Origin: Carboxylicivirga sp. M1479
GTDB lineage: Bacteria > Bacteroidota > Bacteroidia > Bacteroidales > Marinilabiliaceae
Assembly: GCF_007097485.1 (NCBI RefSeq)
Contig: NZ_VKDE01000037.1
Span: 1-42,731 of the forward strand
Direction of reading: 5' to 3'
Length of the DNA: 42,731 nucleotides
Position numbers and translations under genes: made by a program. The notes below the pieces were generated by a model, which was not told the DNA's origin, did not search any database, and saw only the letters and a list, made by a program, of their open reading frames with translations. Of the stretch, positions 8,015 to 15,514 are shown in pieces. How positions within the stretch are numbered: position 1 is the stretch's first letter; every line of letters starts with the position of its first letter.

Positions 8015-10483
8015 TTAAATACCTAGTTTAGAGCGACGAATTATCTCTGCATTAGTGAAGTTATTGGTCACCACATGCCCTTTCAATGGCACAATCTTTT
8101 CGTGTATTGCATCAATTAACCATTCTTTAGTTGGGAAGAAATAATCTTCCAATTCATAAGCTGGCGTAATCCAGTTACGTGATCCAACGACAACTGGTGG
8201 GGCATCCAACTCGTCGAAAGCCAGTTCAGTAATGCGTTGTGCCATATCCTTCAAGAATGAACCACGTTCGTTAGCATCACTCGTTAACACAATGCGTCCT
8301 GTCTTTTTCAAGCTTTCAATAACCGGCTCATAATTAAATGGAACAATCGAGCGGGCGTCAATCACTTCGGCTGACATGCCATATTTTTCTTCTAATTCCT
8401 GAGCTGCTTCTAAAGCACGATACATGGTAGCACCTATTGAAAGAATAGTAATGTCTTTACCTTCTTTTTTAACATCTGGCTCACCAAACGGTATTTCGTA
8501 ATACTCTTCTGGCACACCGCCTTCATGGAATTGCTCACCAATATCGTATATTCGCTGACTCTCAAAGAAAATAACGGGATCCGTTCCCTGAAGAGCAGTA
8601 TTCATCATTCCTTTAGCATCGTAAGGGGTAACTGGGAAACACACTTTCAATCCAGGAATATGCGCCACTAACGATGACCAATCCTGCGAGTGCTGTGCTC
8701 CGTACTTAGAGCCTACCGACACACGAATAACAACCGGCATCTTAATCACATTACCCGACATGGCTTGCCATTTTGGTAACTGATTAAATACTTCATCACC
8801 ACAACGTCCTAAGAAATCGCAATACATAATCTCAGGAATAACGCGACCACCACACATGGCATAACCAATGGCTGTACCGATGATAGACGCTTCTGAAATT
8901 GGTGAGTTAAACAAGCGCTGATATGGTAAGGCTTCTGTTAAGCCACGATACACGGCAAAAGCACCGCCCCAATCGCGATTTTCTTCACCATAGGCAACAA
9001 GCGTAGGATCTTTATAAAAACGATCGACAATGGCTTCAAATAAGCCATCACGCAATTGGTATTGTTTGATTTTTGAAAACGATTTTCCATTGGTATCAAA
9101 AGCAAAACGCTCTTTCTTGGCAATCTGCTTAACACGAGGATTCTCTTCCATTGGATGATTAACTTCCACCGGACGATCTTCCATTTTGTCCACACTACCT
9201 TCAGAGAACATCATGTCTCCAATAATCTCAGGATGCTTTACTAAATCCATGCATGGAGATACTTCATCATCAATAGCCAAAGTCATTGAGTATTTCATCA
9301 ACTCCGTAATATCGGCTTTAATGGCTTCCAGTTCATCAATACTTGCAATGCCAGCACCTGTTAGCTCCTTGGCATATGAAAGAATACAATCCTGATCTTC
9401 CCATGCTTCTACCTCCTCTTTACTTCTGTACGATGAAGCATCAGACGGCGAGTGACCACTATAACGGTAAGTCAGAACATCCAATAAAACAGGACCTTTC
9501 TTATCCTTTAATAATTCCATTTTACGACTGTAAGCATCAATCACGGCCAACGGATTATAACCATCAACACGCTCGGCATGCATACTATCACGATTGACAC
9601 CAGCACCAATACGAGCAGCAATGTCGTAACCCATGGTTTCGCCACAAGTTTGCCCGCCCATACCATATTGGTTATTCATGATGTTAAAGATGATTGGCAA
9701 ACCACCTTTGTAAGCTCCTTCCCATAACTTTTCAAACTGATCCATTGAGGCAAAGGACAAACCTTCCCAAACAGGGCCACAAGCCATGGATGCATCTCCA
9801 ATGTTAGCTACTACAATACCATCTTTCTGATTCACTTTCTTAAACAAAGCGGCACCAACTGCGATATCGCCAGATCCGCCCACAATGGCATTATTTGGAT
9901 AAACACCGAAAGGCGTAAAGAAAGCATGCATTGATCCACCTAGCCCTTTATTAAAGCCCGTTTCGCGAGCGAAAACCTCGGCTAATGTTCCATAAATTAA
10001 GAAACGACGAGCCAATGATTTTAAATCGCCTTGATGATTCTCGGAAACGATTTTTAAGATGGTGCCATCAAAGAAATTCTGCATGACTGCAGTTAAGGTC
10101 GCGTCATCCATTTTATGAATGGCAGACATTCCTTTGGCTAAAATTTCGCCATGCGAACGGTGCGAACCGAAGATAAAATCCTTTTCATCTAAATGGTAAG
10201 CCATACCAACAGCAGCCGACTCCTGTCCGATTGACAAGTGAGCTGGCCCCGGGTGGTTATATGAAATCCCTTGATATTCACCTTTAACTTTAATCTCATT
10301 TAACATGGTTTCGAATTCACGAATCAAAACCATATCATGATATATATCTTTAAACTGCTCTTTTGAGAAATTTACTTTCTCTTCCTCAATACTTTTATGG
10401 TACTGATTTACTGGAATATCTTTAAATTCAATCTTACCTGATTGTCTAACTTTTGCGGGATCTATAAATTGTGATTTTGGCAT
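8015..10483 (-). CDS. fused E1 alpha-beta subunit of a 2-oxoacid/acetoin-type dehydrogenase
   Basis: The 822-residue protein joins both E1 subunits of a thiamine-diphosphate dehydrogenase. The alpha half has HPGPAHLSIGQE, SHRSHGE, and a thiamine-binding motif running from GDASMACGPVWEG to IMNNQYGMGG, then the loop YRYSGHSPSD. The beta half starts at about residue 475 and has VAYGEENRDWGGAF with the conserved glutamate, FNSPISEASIIG and EIMYCDFLGR. After the SHRSHGE loop there are roughly 35 extra residues (around NFFDGTILKIVSENHQGD) compared with normal alpha subunits. E1 decarboxylates a 2-oxo acid, or cleaves an acetoin-like ketone, and passes the acyl group to lipoyl-E2. The full E1-E3-E2 set is adjacent. 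The true substrate cannot be read from sequence; housekeeping pyruvate or branched-chain use is less likely given the sugar-enzyme neighbours. Confidence 0.85.
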   Translation of the reverse strand: MPKSQFIDPAKVRQSGKIEFKDIPVNQYHKSIEEEKVNFSKEQFKDIYHDMVLIREFETMLNEIKVKGEYQGISYNHPGPAHLSIGQESAAVGMAYHLDEKDFIFGSHRSHGEILAKGMSAIHKMDDATLTAVMQNFFDGTILKIVSENHQGDLKSLARRFLIYGTLAEVFARETGFNKGLGGSMHAFFTPFGVYPNNAIVGGSGDIAVGAALFKKVNQKDGIVVANIGDASMACGPVWEGLSFASMDQFEKLWEGAYKGGLPIIFNIMNNQYGMGGQTCGETMGYDIAARIGAGVNRDSMHAERVDGYNPLAVIDAYSRKMELLKDKKGPVLLDVLTYRYSGHSPSDASSYRSKEEVEAWEDQDCILSYAKELTGAGIASIDELEAIKADITELMKYSMTLAIDDEVSPCMDLVKHPEIIGDMMFSEGSVDKMEDRPVEVNHPMEENPRVKQIAKKERFAFDTNGKSFSKIKQYQLRDGLFEAIVDRFYKDPTLVAYGEENRDWGGAFAVYRGLTEALPYQRLFNSPISEASIIGTAIGYAMCGGRVIPEIMYCDFLGRCGDEVFNQLPKWQAMSGNVIKMPVVIRVSVGSKYGAQHSQDWSSLVAHIPGLKVCFPVTPYDAKGMMNTALQGTDPVIFFESQRIYDIGEQFHEGGVPEEYYEIPFGEPDVKKEGKDITILSIGATMYRALEAAQELEEKYGMSAEVIDARSIVPFNYEPVIESLKKTGRIVLTSDANERGSFLKDMAQRITELAFDELDAPPVVVGSRNWITPAYELEDYFFPTKEWLIDAIHEKIVPLKGHVVTNNFTNAEIIRRSKLGI

Positions 10484-10515
10484 TTTTTCTAAACTTTTAA
10501 AATTTGCAATTGTGT

Positions 10516-11874
10516 TTAATGAGAAAAGCTAAAAATGGTTTCTCGGAATATTTCAGATACAGTAGGATGAGGAAAAACGACTTGCTCTAGTTCTTTCACA
10601 GTCATTTCGCCTTCGATGGCCATACAGGCACCATATATCATTTCGCTGGAAGGGTTACCCAACATATGCACCCCCAATACTTCGCCATATTTAGCGCCAA
10701 CAAGCACCTTGCACATACCTGAACCACCTTCATTTTCAGCAATAAAACGACCTGCATACGCCATTGGCAACTGAGCAATTTTATAGCTTATACCTTTTGC
10801 TTTGGCCACTTCCTCTGTTAGTCCAACACCAGCAATCTCGGGATTGGTATACACAACTCCCGGAATAGCATTGTAACGCATTTGATCTTCTCCTCCACTC
10901 AGGTTGTTTACAACCACTTCGCCTTCGCGACTAGCTGTATGAGCCAACAATGAAAAACCTGTTACATCACCTGCAGCATAAACATTCGGGATATTGGTGC
11001 GCATTTTTTCATCGACCTTAATACCACCTTTGAATAGCTCAACGCCGATATTCTCCAAACCAAAACCTGTAGTTACAGGCCTGCGACCAACACTCATCAG
11101 TATTTTATCACCCTGGATAGTATGCGTCTTGCCTTCTTTTTCAAAACTTACGGTTTGTCCATCTACCTTGGTAACTTTTGATGACATATTAAAGTCGATG
11201 CCTTTCTTGGCATACATTTGACGAAGCATGGCACTCATCTCAACATCCATACCAGTCAGTATTTCATCCATCATTTCAATAATGGTAACCTTTGTTCCTA
11301 AGCTATTAAAGAAGCTGGCGAACTCCATTCCAATAACACCGCCACCAATAATCACTAAGGACTTGGGCTGTTGCTCCAAATCAAGAATTTCACGATTTGT
11401 TAGAATGGCTTCATTGTTCTCCACTCCAGGAATAGGTGGGACAAAAGCCTCAGAACCTGAACAAATCAGCAGGTTCGAAGCCATTATCTCTCTTTCTTGA
11501 AATGCTATTTCAATACCCCGTTGGGTACGTCCTTTTATTAAAGCAGATCCATTCATAACCTCCACCTTAAATTGTTTCATCTTGGCACCAACACCACCGA
11601 CGAGTTTCTTCACTACCTTTTGCTTGCGTGCCATCATCTTTTCAAAGCTGAATGACAAACTTCCAGCTTCAACACCGTACTTACTACCAGCCTTGGCATT
11701 ATCGTATAGCTTAGCACTGTACAACAAGGTTTTGGTAGGCATACACCCTTCATTCAAGCATACACCACCTAGTTCTTTCTTTTCGAAGAGCACCACTTTT
11801 AGCCCTTTTGCACCAGCCCTTTCGGCAGCTACATAACCAGCAGGTCCTCCTCCTATAATTGCTAAATCGTACAT
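10516..11874 (-). CDS. lpdA: dihydrolipoyl dehydrogenase (E3)
   Basis: This 452-residue flavoprotein disulfide reductase has the N-terminal FAD motif GGGPAGYVA, the redox-active disulfide CLNEGC (C39, C44) and the NAD motif VIIGGGVIGMEFAS. A second FAD contact is VYAAGDVTG, and the C-terminal catalytic pair is His436-Glu441 in HPTVSE. It reoxidises the lipoyl arm of E2 and reduces NAD. Its stop and start lie between the E2 gene (4-nt gap) and the E1 gene (32-nt gap), so it is the dedicated E3 of this complex. A separate general E3 elsewhere in the genome is possible. Confidence 0.93.
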   Translation of the reverse strand: MYDLAIIGGGPAGYVAAERAGAKGLKVVLFEKKELGGVCLNEGCMPTKTLLYSAKLYDNAKAGSKYGVEAGSLSFSFEKMMARKQKVVKKLVGGVGAKMKQFKVEVMNGSALIKGRTQRGIEIAFQEREIMASNLLICSGSEAFVPPIPGVENNEAILTNREILDLEQQPKSLVIIGGGVIGMEFASFFNSLGTKVTIIEMMDEILTGMDVEMSAMLRQMYAKKGIDFNMSSKVTKVDGQTVSFEKEGKTHTIQGDKILMSVGRRPVTTGFGLENIGVELFKGGIKVDEKMRTNIPNVYAAGDVTGFSLLAHTASREGEVVVNNLSGGEDQMRYNAIPGVVYTNPEIAGVGLTEEVAKAKGISYKIAQLPMAYAGRFIAENEGGSGMCKVLVGAKYGEVLGVHMLGNPSSEMIYGACMAIEGEMTVKELEQVVFPHPTVSEIFRETIFSFSH

Positions 11875-11878
11875 ATCC

Positions 11879-13195
11879 TTAAAAATCTATTGTTAGGTTC
11901 TCAATCTCAATGGCTATCTGCTTTAAGAAACGTGTTGCCATTCCACCATCTAAAGCCTGGTGGTCGTAAGTCAGACTTAATCCCATATAAGGCACAAAAC
12001 CATAAACTCCTCCACCTAAATCAGCCGGACGTGGAACAATCGTATTGACACCTAAAATTGCTACTTGAGGTAGATTAATAACCGGTGTAAACATCTCAAC
12101 GCCGTAGTTACCCAGGTTGGATACCGTAAACGACGCTGCTTCAGAATTCAATAGCTCAGGATCAACATTACCCTGACGACATGATTCTGCAACTTCCTTA
12201 AATTGATTAGATAAACCAGTAATTGATAGGTCATCGGCATTTTTAATGGCAGGAACCATTAGGCCTCTTTCAGTATCTACAGCCAAACCAAGGTGAACCT
12301 TACTAAAATACTTCACGCTGTCTCCCAAGAAATGTGCATTGGCATCAGGGAATTGCTTTAAAGCTTTAATAAGCGCAAAACACACCATATCATTGATGGT
12401 AATATTAGGTGCACCTTCTGTTGCTTTTACCTGTTTGCGTAATTCTAACAAACGACGTGCATCAGCCCCTAAATGGTGCGTTAGCTGAGCTGAGTTTTGT
12501 AGAGAAGCATGCATAGCCTTTGCTATAAGCTTTCTAATATTTGGTAATCTCTTAATTTCAAAATCATTGCCATAAACCGGATTATTGGCACTTAAGTCAG
12601 TTGCCCTCACTGCCCCTGCTAAGCCGCTGCCTTTTTCGGCAATTGTCAAACCTTCTTCTTTCATTACCTCCTTGGCCAATGGCGTTACCTTTGGTTTAGA
12701 TAACAAATAGGCTTCAATATCACGAACAATTACGCGTCCTTCTGGTCCTGTTCCAACAATGCTTGCATAAGGCACCAATTCCGATTCAGCCATTTTTTTT
12801 GCTCGAGGCGAAATTTTCACCCGCTCATCGCTGTCCGATTCTTTTAATACTATCTCAACAACGGGCTCTTCCTGCACTTGTTTATCCACCTCTGTTACCT
12901 GGATCTCTACCTCAGTAGATTCTGCACTATTAGAGTTAAAACCATCAACGCTCTCTCCTTCCTGACCAATCACACCGATGTTTTGTAATACTGGAATTTC
13001 ATCACCTGCTTCACAAAAAACAGCCAATAGAACACCATCTTCTTCTGCTTCTTGTTCAAACGATGCTTTATCAGTTTCGTAAGCAAAGAGCATATCTCCT
13101 TTAGCGATTACATCTCCTACTTGCTTGTACCAATCGGTAAAAATGCAGGATTCTACGGATTGCCCCTGGCGAGGCATTATAATTGCGTTAGCCAT
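11879..13195 (-). CDS. dihydrolipoamide acyltransferase (E2)
   Basis: The 438-residue E2 is modular. A lipoyl domain occupies residues 1-80, with the lipoylated lysine K43 in YETDKASFE. An acidic Glu/Val-rich linker follows, then a peripheral subunit-binding domain (SPRAKKMA to GPEGRVIVRDI). A second, degenerate domain of the same type follows directly (TPLAKEVMKEEG to GAVRATDL). The C-terminal catalytic domain ends with the active-site DHQALDGG (H412, D416). E2 forms the core that transfers the acyl group to CoA. It is the first gene of the operon, facing the GntR gene, and an operator-like repeat covers its promoter. The acyl specificity (acetyl or branched-chain) is not clear. Confidence 0.9.
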   Translation of the reverse strand: MANAIIMPRQGQSVESCIFTDWYKQVGDVIAKGDMLFAYETDKASFEQEAEEDGVLLAVFCEAGDEIPVLQNIGVIGQEGESVDGFNSNSAESTEVEIQVTEVDKQVQEEPVVEIVLKESDSDERVKISPRAKKMAESELVPYASIVGTGPEGRVIVRDIEAYLLSKPKVTPLAKEVMKEEGLTIAEKGSGLAGAVRATDLSANNPVYGNDFEIKRLPNIRKLIAKAMHASLQNSAQLTHHLGADARRLLELRKQVKATEGAPNITINDMVCFALIKALKQFPDANAHFLGDSVKYFSKVHLGLAVDTERGLMVPAIKNADDLSITGLSNQFKEVAESCRQGNVDPELLNSEAASFTVSNLGNYGVEMFTPVINLPQVAILGVNTIVPRPADLGGGVYGFVPYMGLSLTYDHQALDGGMATRFLKQIAIEIENLTIDF

Positions 13196-13236
13196 ATCTT
13201 ATTTATTACCAGTTATAATTCATTTTTAATTGCGAT

Positions 13237-13267
13237 CAAATTTATCAAGCACAACATGTATACACAA
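13237..13267 (-). promoter_or_regulatory. promoter of the dehydrogenase-complex operon
   Basis: On the minus strand TTG (13267-13265), a 20-nt spacer and TAAATTTG (13244-13237) match the Bacteroidota sigma-ABfr pattern, about 41 nt before the E2 start codon. The TTG lies inside operator candidate O1. Confidence 0.7.
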
Positions 13268-13270
13268 GTT
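13253..13270 (-). promoter_or_regulatory. operator candidate O1 for the GntR regulator
   Basis: On the minus strand this reads AACTTGTGTATACATGTT, 16 of 18 bases identical to O2 on the plus strand. TGTATACA at its core is palindromic, as expected for a dimeric GntR/HutC-type regulator. It covers the -33 box of the E2 promoter. Confidence 0.65.
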
Positions 13271-13327
13271 AATATTAAGAAATCAATCAAGTTACTCTCT
13301 TACTGACATTTAACACTATTTACAAGT

Positions 13328-13345
13328 AACTTGTATATACATCTT
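13328..13345 (+). promoter_or_regulatory. operator candidate O2 for the GntR regulator
   Basis: AACTTGTATATACATCTT is the mirror partner of O1. It overlaps a perfect palindrome TACAAGT-A-ACTTGTA (13321-13335) and covers the -33 box of the GntR gene promoter, predicting autoregulation. Confidence 0.65.
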
Positions 13346-13361
13346 ATTTAGCTTATCTTTA
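13331..13361 (+). promoter_or_regulatory. promoter of the GntR gene
   Basis: TTG (13331-13333), 20 nt, then TATCTTTA (13354-13361) fits the Bacteroidota promoter pattern and places the transcript start about 10 nt before the GntR start codon. Confidence 0.65.
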
Positions 13362-13377
13362 CATGAAATTTTAAAGC

Positions 13378-14094
13378 ATGTCTGATAAAAAAGCACTTCC
13401 TCCATATAAAATTCTCTATGAGCAATTGCGCAAGCACATAACAGAGGGCTCGTATTCAAAAGGAGATATTCTCCCCTCTGAAAATGAACTATGCACAACA
13501 CACAAAGTAACCCGACCAACCGTTAGAAAAGCACTGGACAGGTTGGTGCACGAAGGCTACATTCGCAAAAAACAAGGAAAAGGAAGCATTGTACAAGGAC
13601 AACCACAAGGCGTAGGCATCCTGTCATTGTCAGGTACCACATCAGCCATTGGCAAAGACAATTTGGAGACAAAGATGATTGTAAGGCCATCGCTAATTAA
13701 ATGTGACGATGCCTTTGGCTTTCCACTGCATGATTTTGAAAAAGAAGTGGGCTGCTACCGACTTGAACGGCTACGAATAATGAATAAGCAACCGATTTTT
13801 TATGATATTACTTTAATCCCCAATATCAATCTCCCGCGCTTTTCAAGTCGAAATTTTGAAAACCGATCGTTATTTGAAATAATGCGTACAGCCTACCAAA
13901 TTGAAGTATTGGGAGGAGAACAAAAGCTGATGGCTATTAAAGCAGATGAGAAAGTTCAAGAGTACTTTAATGTGGAAGTGGGCCACCCTATTCTTAGACT
14001 TGATAGAAAAATGGAAACCAACAAAGACGGCTTTTCTTTTTACAGTCAGGTATATTGTAATACAAATGAATATGGCTTATATGGAACATTCTAA
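13378..14094 (+). CDS. GntR/HutC-family transcriptional regulator with UTRA domain
   Basis: The 238-residue protein has an N-terminal winged helix (residues 6-72; YEQLRKHI, GDILPSENEL, RPTVRKALDRLV, GYIRKKQGKG). A UTRA effector-binding domain follows, with CYRLERLRI, FYDITLIPN and the terminal FYSQVYCNTNEYG. UTRA regulators sense small ligands, often sugars or their phosphates, and usually repress. It is transcribed away from the E2 gene, and the two operator candidates lie on both promoters, so it most likely controls the dehydrogenase-complex operon and itself. It is convergent with fucO and probably not the fucose regulator. The ligand would identify the pathway substrate and is not known. 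Confidence 0.9.
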   Translation: MSDKKALPPYKILYEQLRKHITEGSYSKGDILPSENELCTTHKVTRPTVRKALDRLVHEGYIRKKQGKGSIVQGQPQGVGILSLSGTTSAIGKDNLETKMIVRPSLIKCDDAFGFPLHDFEKEVGCYRLERLRIMNKQPIFYDITLIPNINLPRFSSRNFENRSLFEIMRTAYQIEVLGGEQKLMAIKADEKVQEYFNVEVGHPILRLDRKMETNKDGFSFYSQVYCNTNEYGLYGTF

Positions 14095-14164
14095 GCCAAA
14101 CTATGCATTTGGAATTATATGTAATTAGCAAAAATGATTAAGACTCAATTGACGATACATTCTT

Positions 14165-14199
14165 AAAAAAAGGAGGAGAAAGCCTGAGCCCTCTCCTCC
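14165..14199 (-). terminator. terminator of the fucose operon
   Basis: Stem GGAGGAGA (14172-14179) with TCTCCTCC (14192-14199), preceded on the plus strand by seven A, gives a classical hairpin plus T tract on the minus strand, 34 nt past the fucO stop codon. It also separates the convergent GntR transcript. Confidence 0.8.
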
Positions 14200-14232
14200 A
14201 ATTATCTAATCCTATAAGATAAAAACCCAAGC

Positions 14233-15387
14233 TTAATACGCCGCCTGGTATATTGCAACAGCATCTTCCAAGGATACTTCCTTTGGATTACCGCCTGTAC
14301 AAACATCCGCAAGCGCATTTTTAGCCATCAACTCAAAATCTTCTTCTTTAGCACCCAATTCTTTAATACTTATTGGAATACCAACATCTTTTGACAACTG
14401 AGTAATCGCATCTAAAGCAGACTCAGCAGCTTCAACAGCACTCATCTTTGAAACATCAACACCCATTGCCTCTGCAATTTTAGCAAACTTCTCTGGGCAA
14501 GCCGATAGGTTAAAGCGCTCGACATGTGGTAATAAAACCGCATTGGCTACACCATGTGGCGTATTATACAAACCACCTAACTGGTGAGCGGCTGAGTGTA
14601 CAAAACCTAATCCACAGTTAGAGAAAGCTTGGCCGGCGATGAATTGAGCCCAAGCCATTTTACTGCGAGCTTCCAGGTTACTGACATCCTTAACGGCATC
14701 ACGAAGACTTTCGCTAATTAGTTGAATAGCATAAAGAGCCATGTGATCGGACCAATGGAATGCACCTGCCGTTACATAGGCTTCAACCGCATGTGTTAAT
14801 GCATCCATACCTGTTGCTGCAGTTAGAGCAGCAGGTTTATTCAACATTAGTTCAGGATCATTAACCGCAATTGAAACTAAACAATTCTTATCAACCATCA
14901 CCATCTTCACTTTACGCTCCTCATCGGTAATCACGTAATTAATGGTAACCTCACTGGCCGTACCCGCTGTTGTGTTGATGGCCGCTATTGGTGTTGATTT
15001 ATGCTTTGAGACATGAATACCTTCAAAATCTTTGATATTACCACCGTTAGTAGCCAAAATACCAATTGCTTTACCACAGTCTTGAGGCGAACCTCCACCA
15101 ATAGTTAATATGTAATCGCACTTGTTTTCTTCGAAAATAGCCAAGCCATTATGCACATTGGCACAGGTTGGATTAGGCTGAACATCGTCAAAAGTTACAT
15201 AACCAACAGATTGAACATCCATTAGATCTGTTACTTTCTTAACAACACCTAATTCATTTAAAACTTTATCTGTTACAATAAATACCTTGCAGACTCCCAA
15301 AGCTTTAATTTCTTCGACAAGGTCTGTAATAACGCCCGGTCCAACAAGGCTCAAAGGCGGCAGATAAATTCTTCTCTTCTCTAACAT
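14233..15387 (-). CDS. fucO: lactaldehyde reductase (iron-dependent alcohol dehydrogenase)
   Basis: From the ATG at 15387 the protein is 384 residues, against 382 in E. coli FucO. It matches FucO closely in pattern: NAD motif GGGSPQDCGKAIG, TTAGTASEVTINYVITDE, GMDALTHAVEAYVT, and the iron-binding histidine region HSAAHQLGGLYNTPHG. The C-terminal DVCTGGNPKEVSLED is also shared. An upstream in-frame ATG adds 14 unconserved residues and is not favoured. The enzyme reduces L-lactaldehyde, from fuculose-1-phosphate cleavage, to 1,2-propanediol, regenerating NAD under anaerobic conditions. It is the last gene of the fuc operon. No propanediol-use (pdu) genes are in the window, so the diol is probably excreted or used elsewhere. 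Confidence 0.93.
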   Translation of the reverse strand: MLEKRRIYLPPLSLVGPGVITDLVEEIKALGVCKVFIVTDKVLNELGVVKKVTDLMDVQSVGYVTFDDVQPNPTCANVHNGLAIFEENKCDYILTIGGGSPQDCGKAIGILATNGGNIKDFEGIHVSKHKSTPIAAINTTAGTASEVTINYVITDEERKVKMVMVDKNCLVSIAVNDPELMLNKPAALTAATGMDALTHAVEAYVTAGAFHWSDHMALYAIQLISESLRDAVKDVSNLEARSKMAWAQFIAGQAFSNCGLGFVHSAAHQLGGLYNTPHGVANAVLLPHVERFNLSACPEKFAKIAEAMGVDVSKMSAVEAAESALDAITQLSKDVGIPISIKELGAKEEDFELMAKNALADVCTGGNPKEVSLEDAVAIYQAAY

Positions 15388-15447
15388 TATATTCTTATTT
15401 AATTGTCCTATTTTTTTCCAAATGAGCAAAATAAAACCGGCATAGCA

Positions 15448-15469
15448 GTTAACGGTTCACACCATTAAC
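15448..15469 (-). other. intercistronic hairpin between the aldolase gene and fucO
   Basis: GTTAACGGT and ACCATTAAC pair with one mismatch around TCAC. There is no T run, so it looks like an mRNA-processing or stability structure rather than a terminator. Confidence 0.35.
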
Positions 15470-15514
15470 TAACTACCCGGATTTCTATGTATTACTACAG
15501 TAATTTACCTCGTC

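Noticed and set aside
8015-13195. Housekeeping pyruvate or branched-chain dehydrogenase complex
   Set aside because: Not excluded, but the local GntR regulator and co-directional sugar-type enzymes with small gaps argue for a dedicated catabolic role.
13378-14094. GntR protein as the regulator of the fucose operon
   Set aside because: It is convergent with fucO, and both operator candidates sit on its own and the E2 promoters. An AraC-type gene faces fucI instead.
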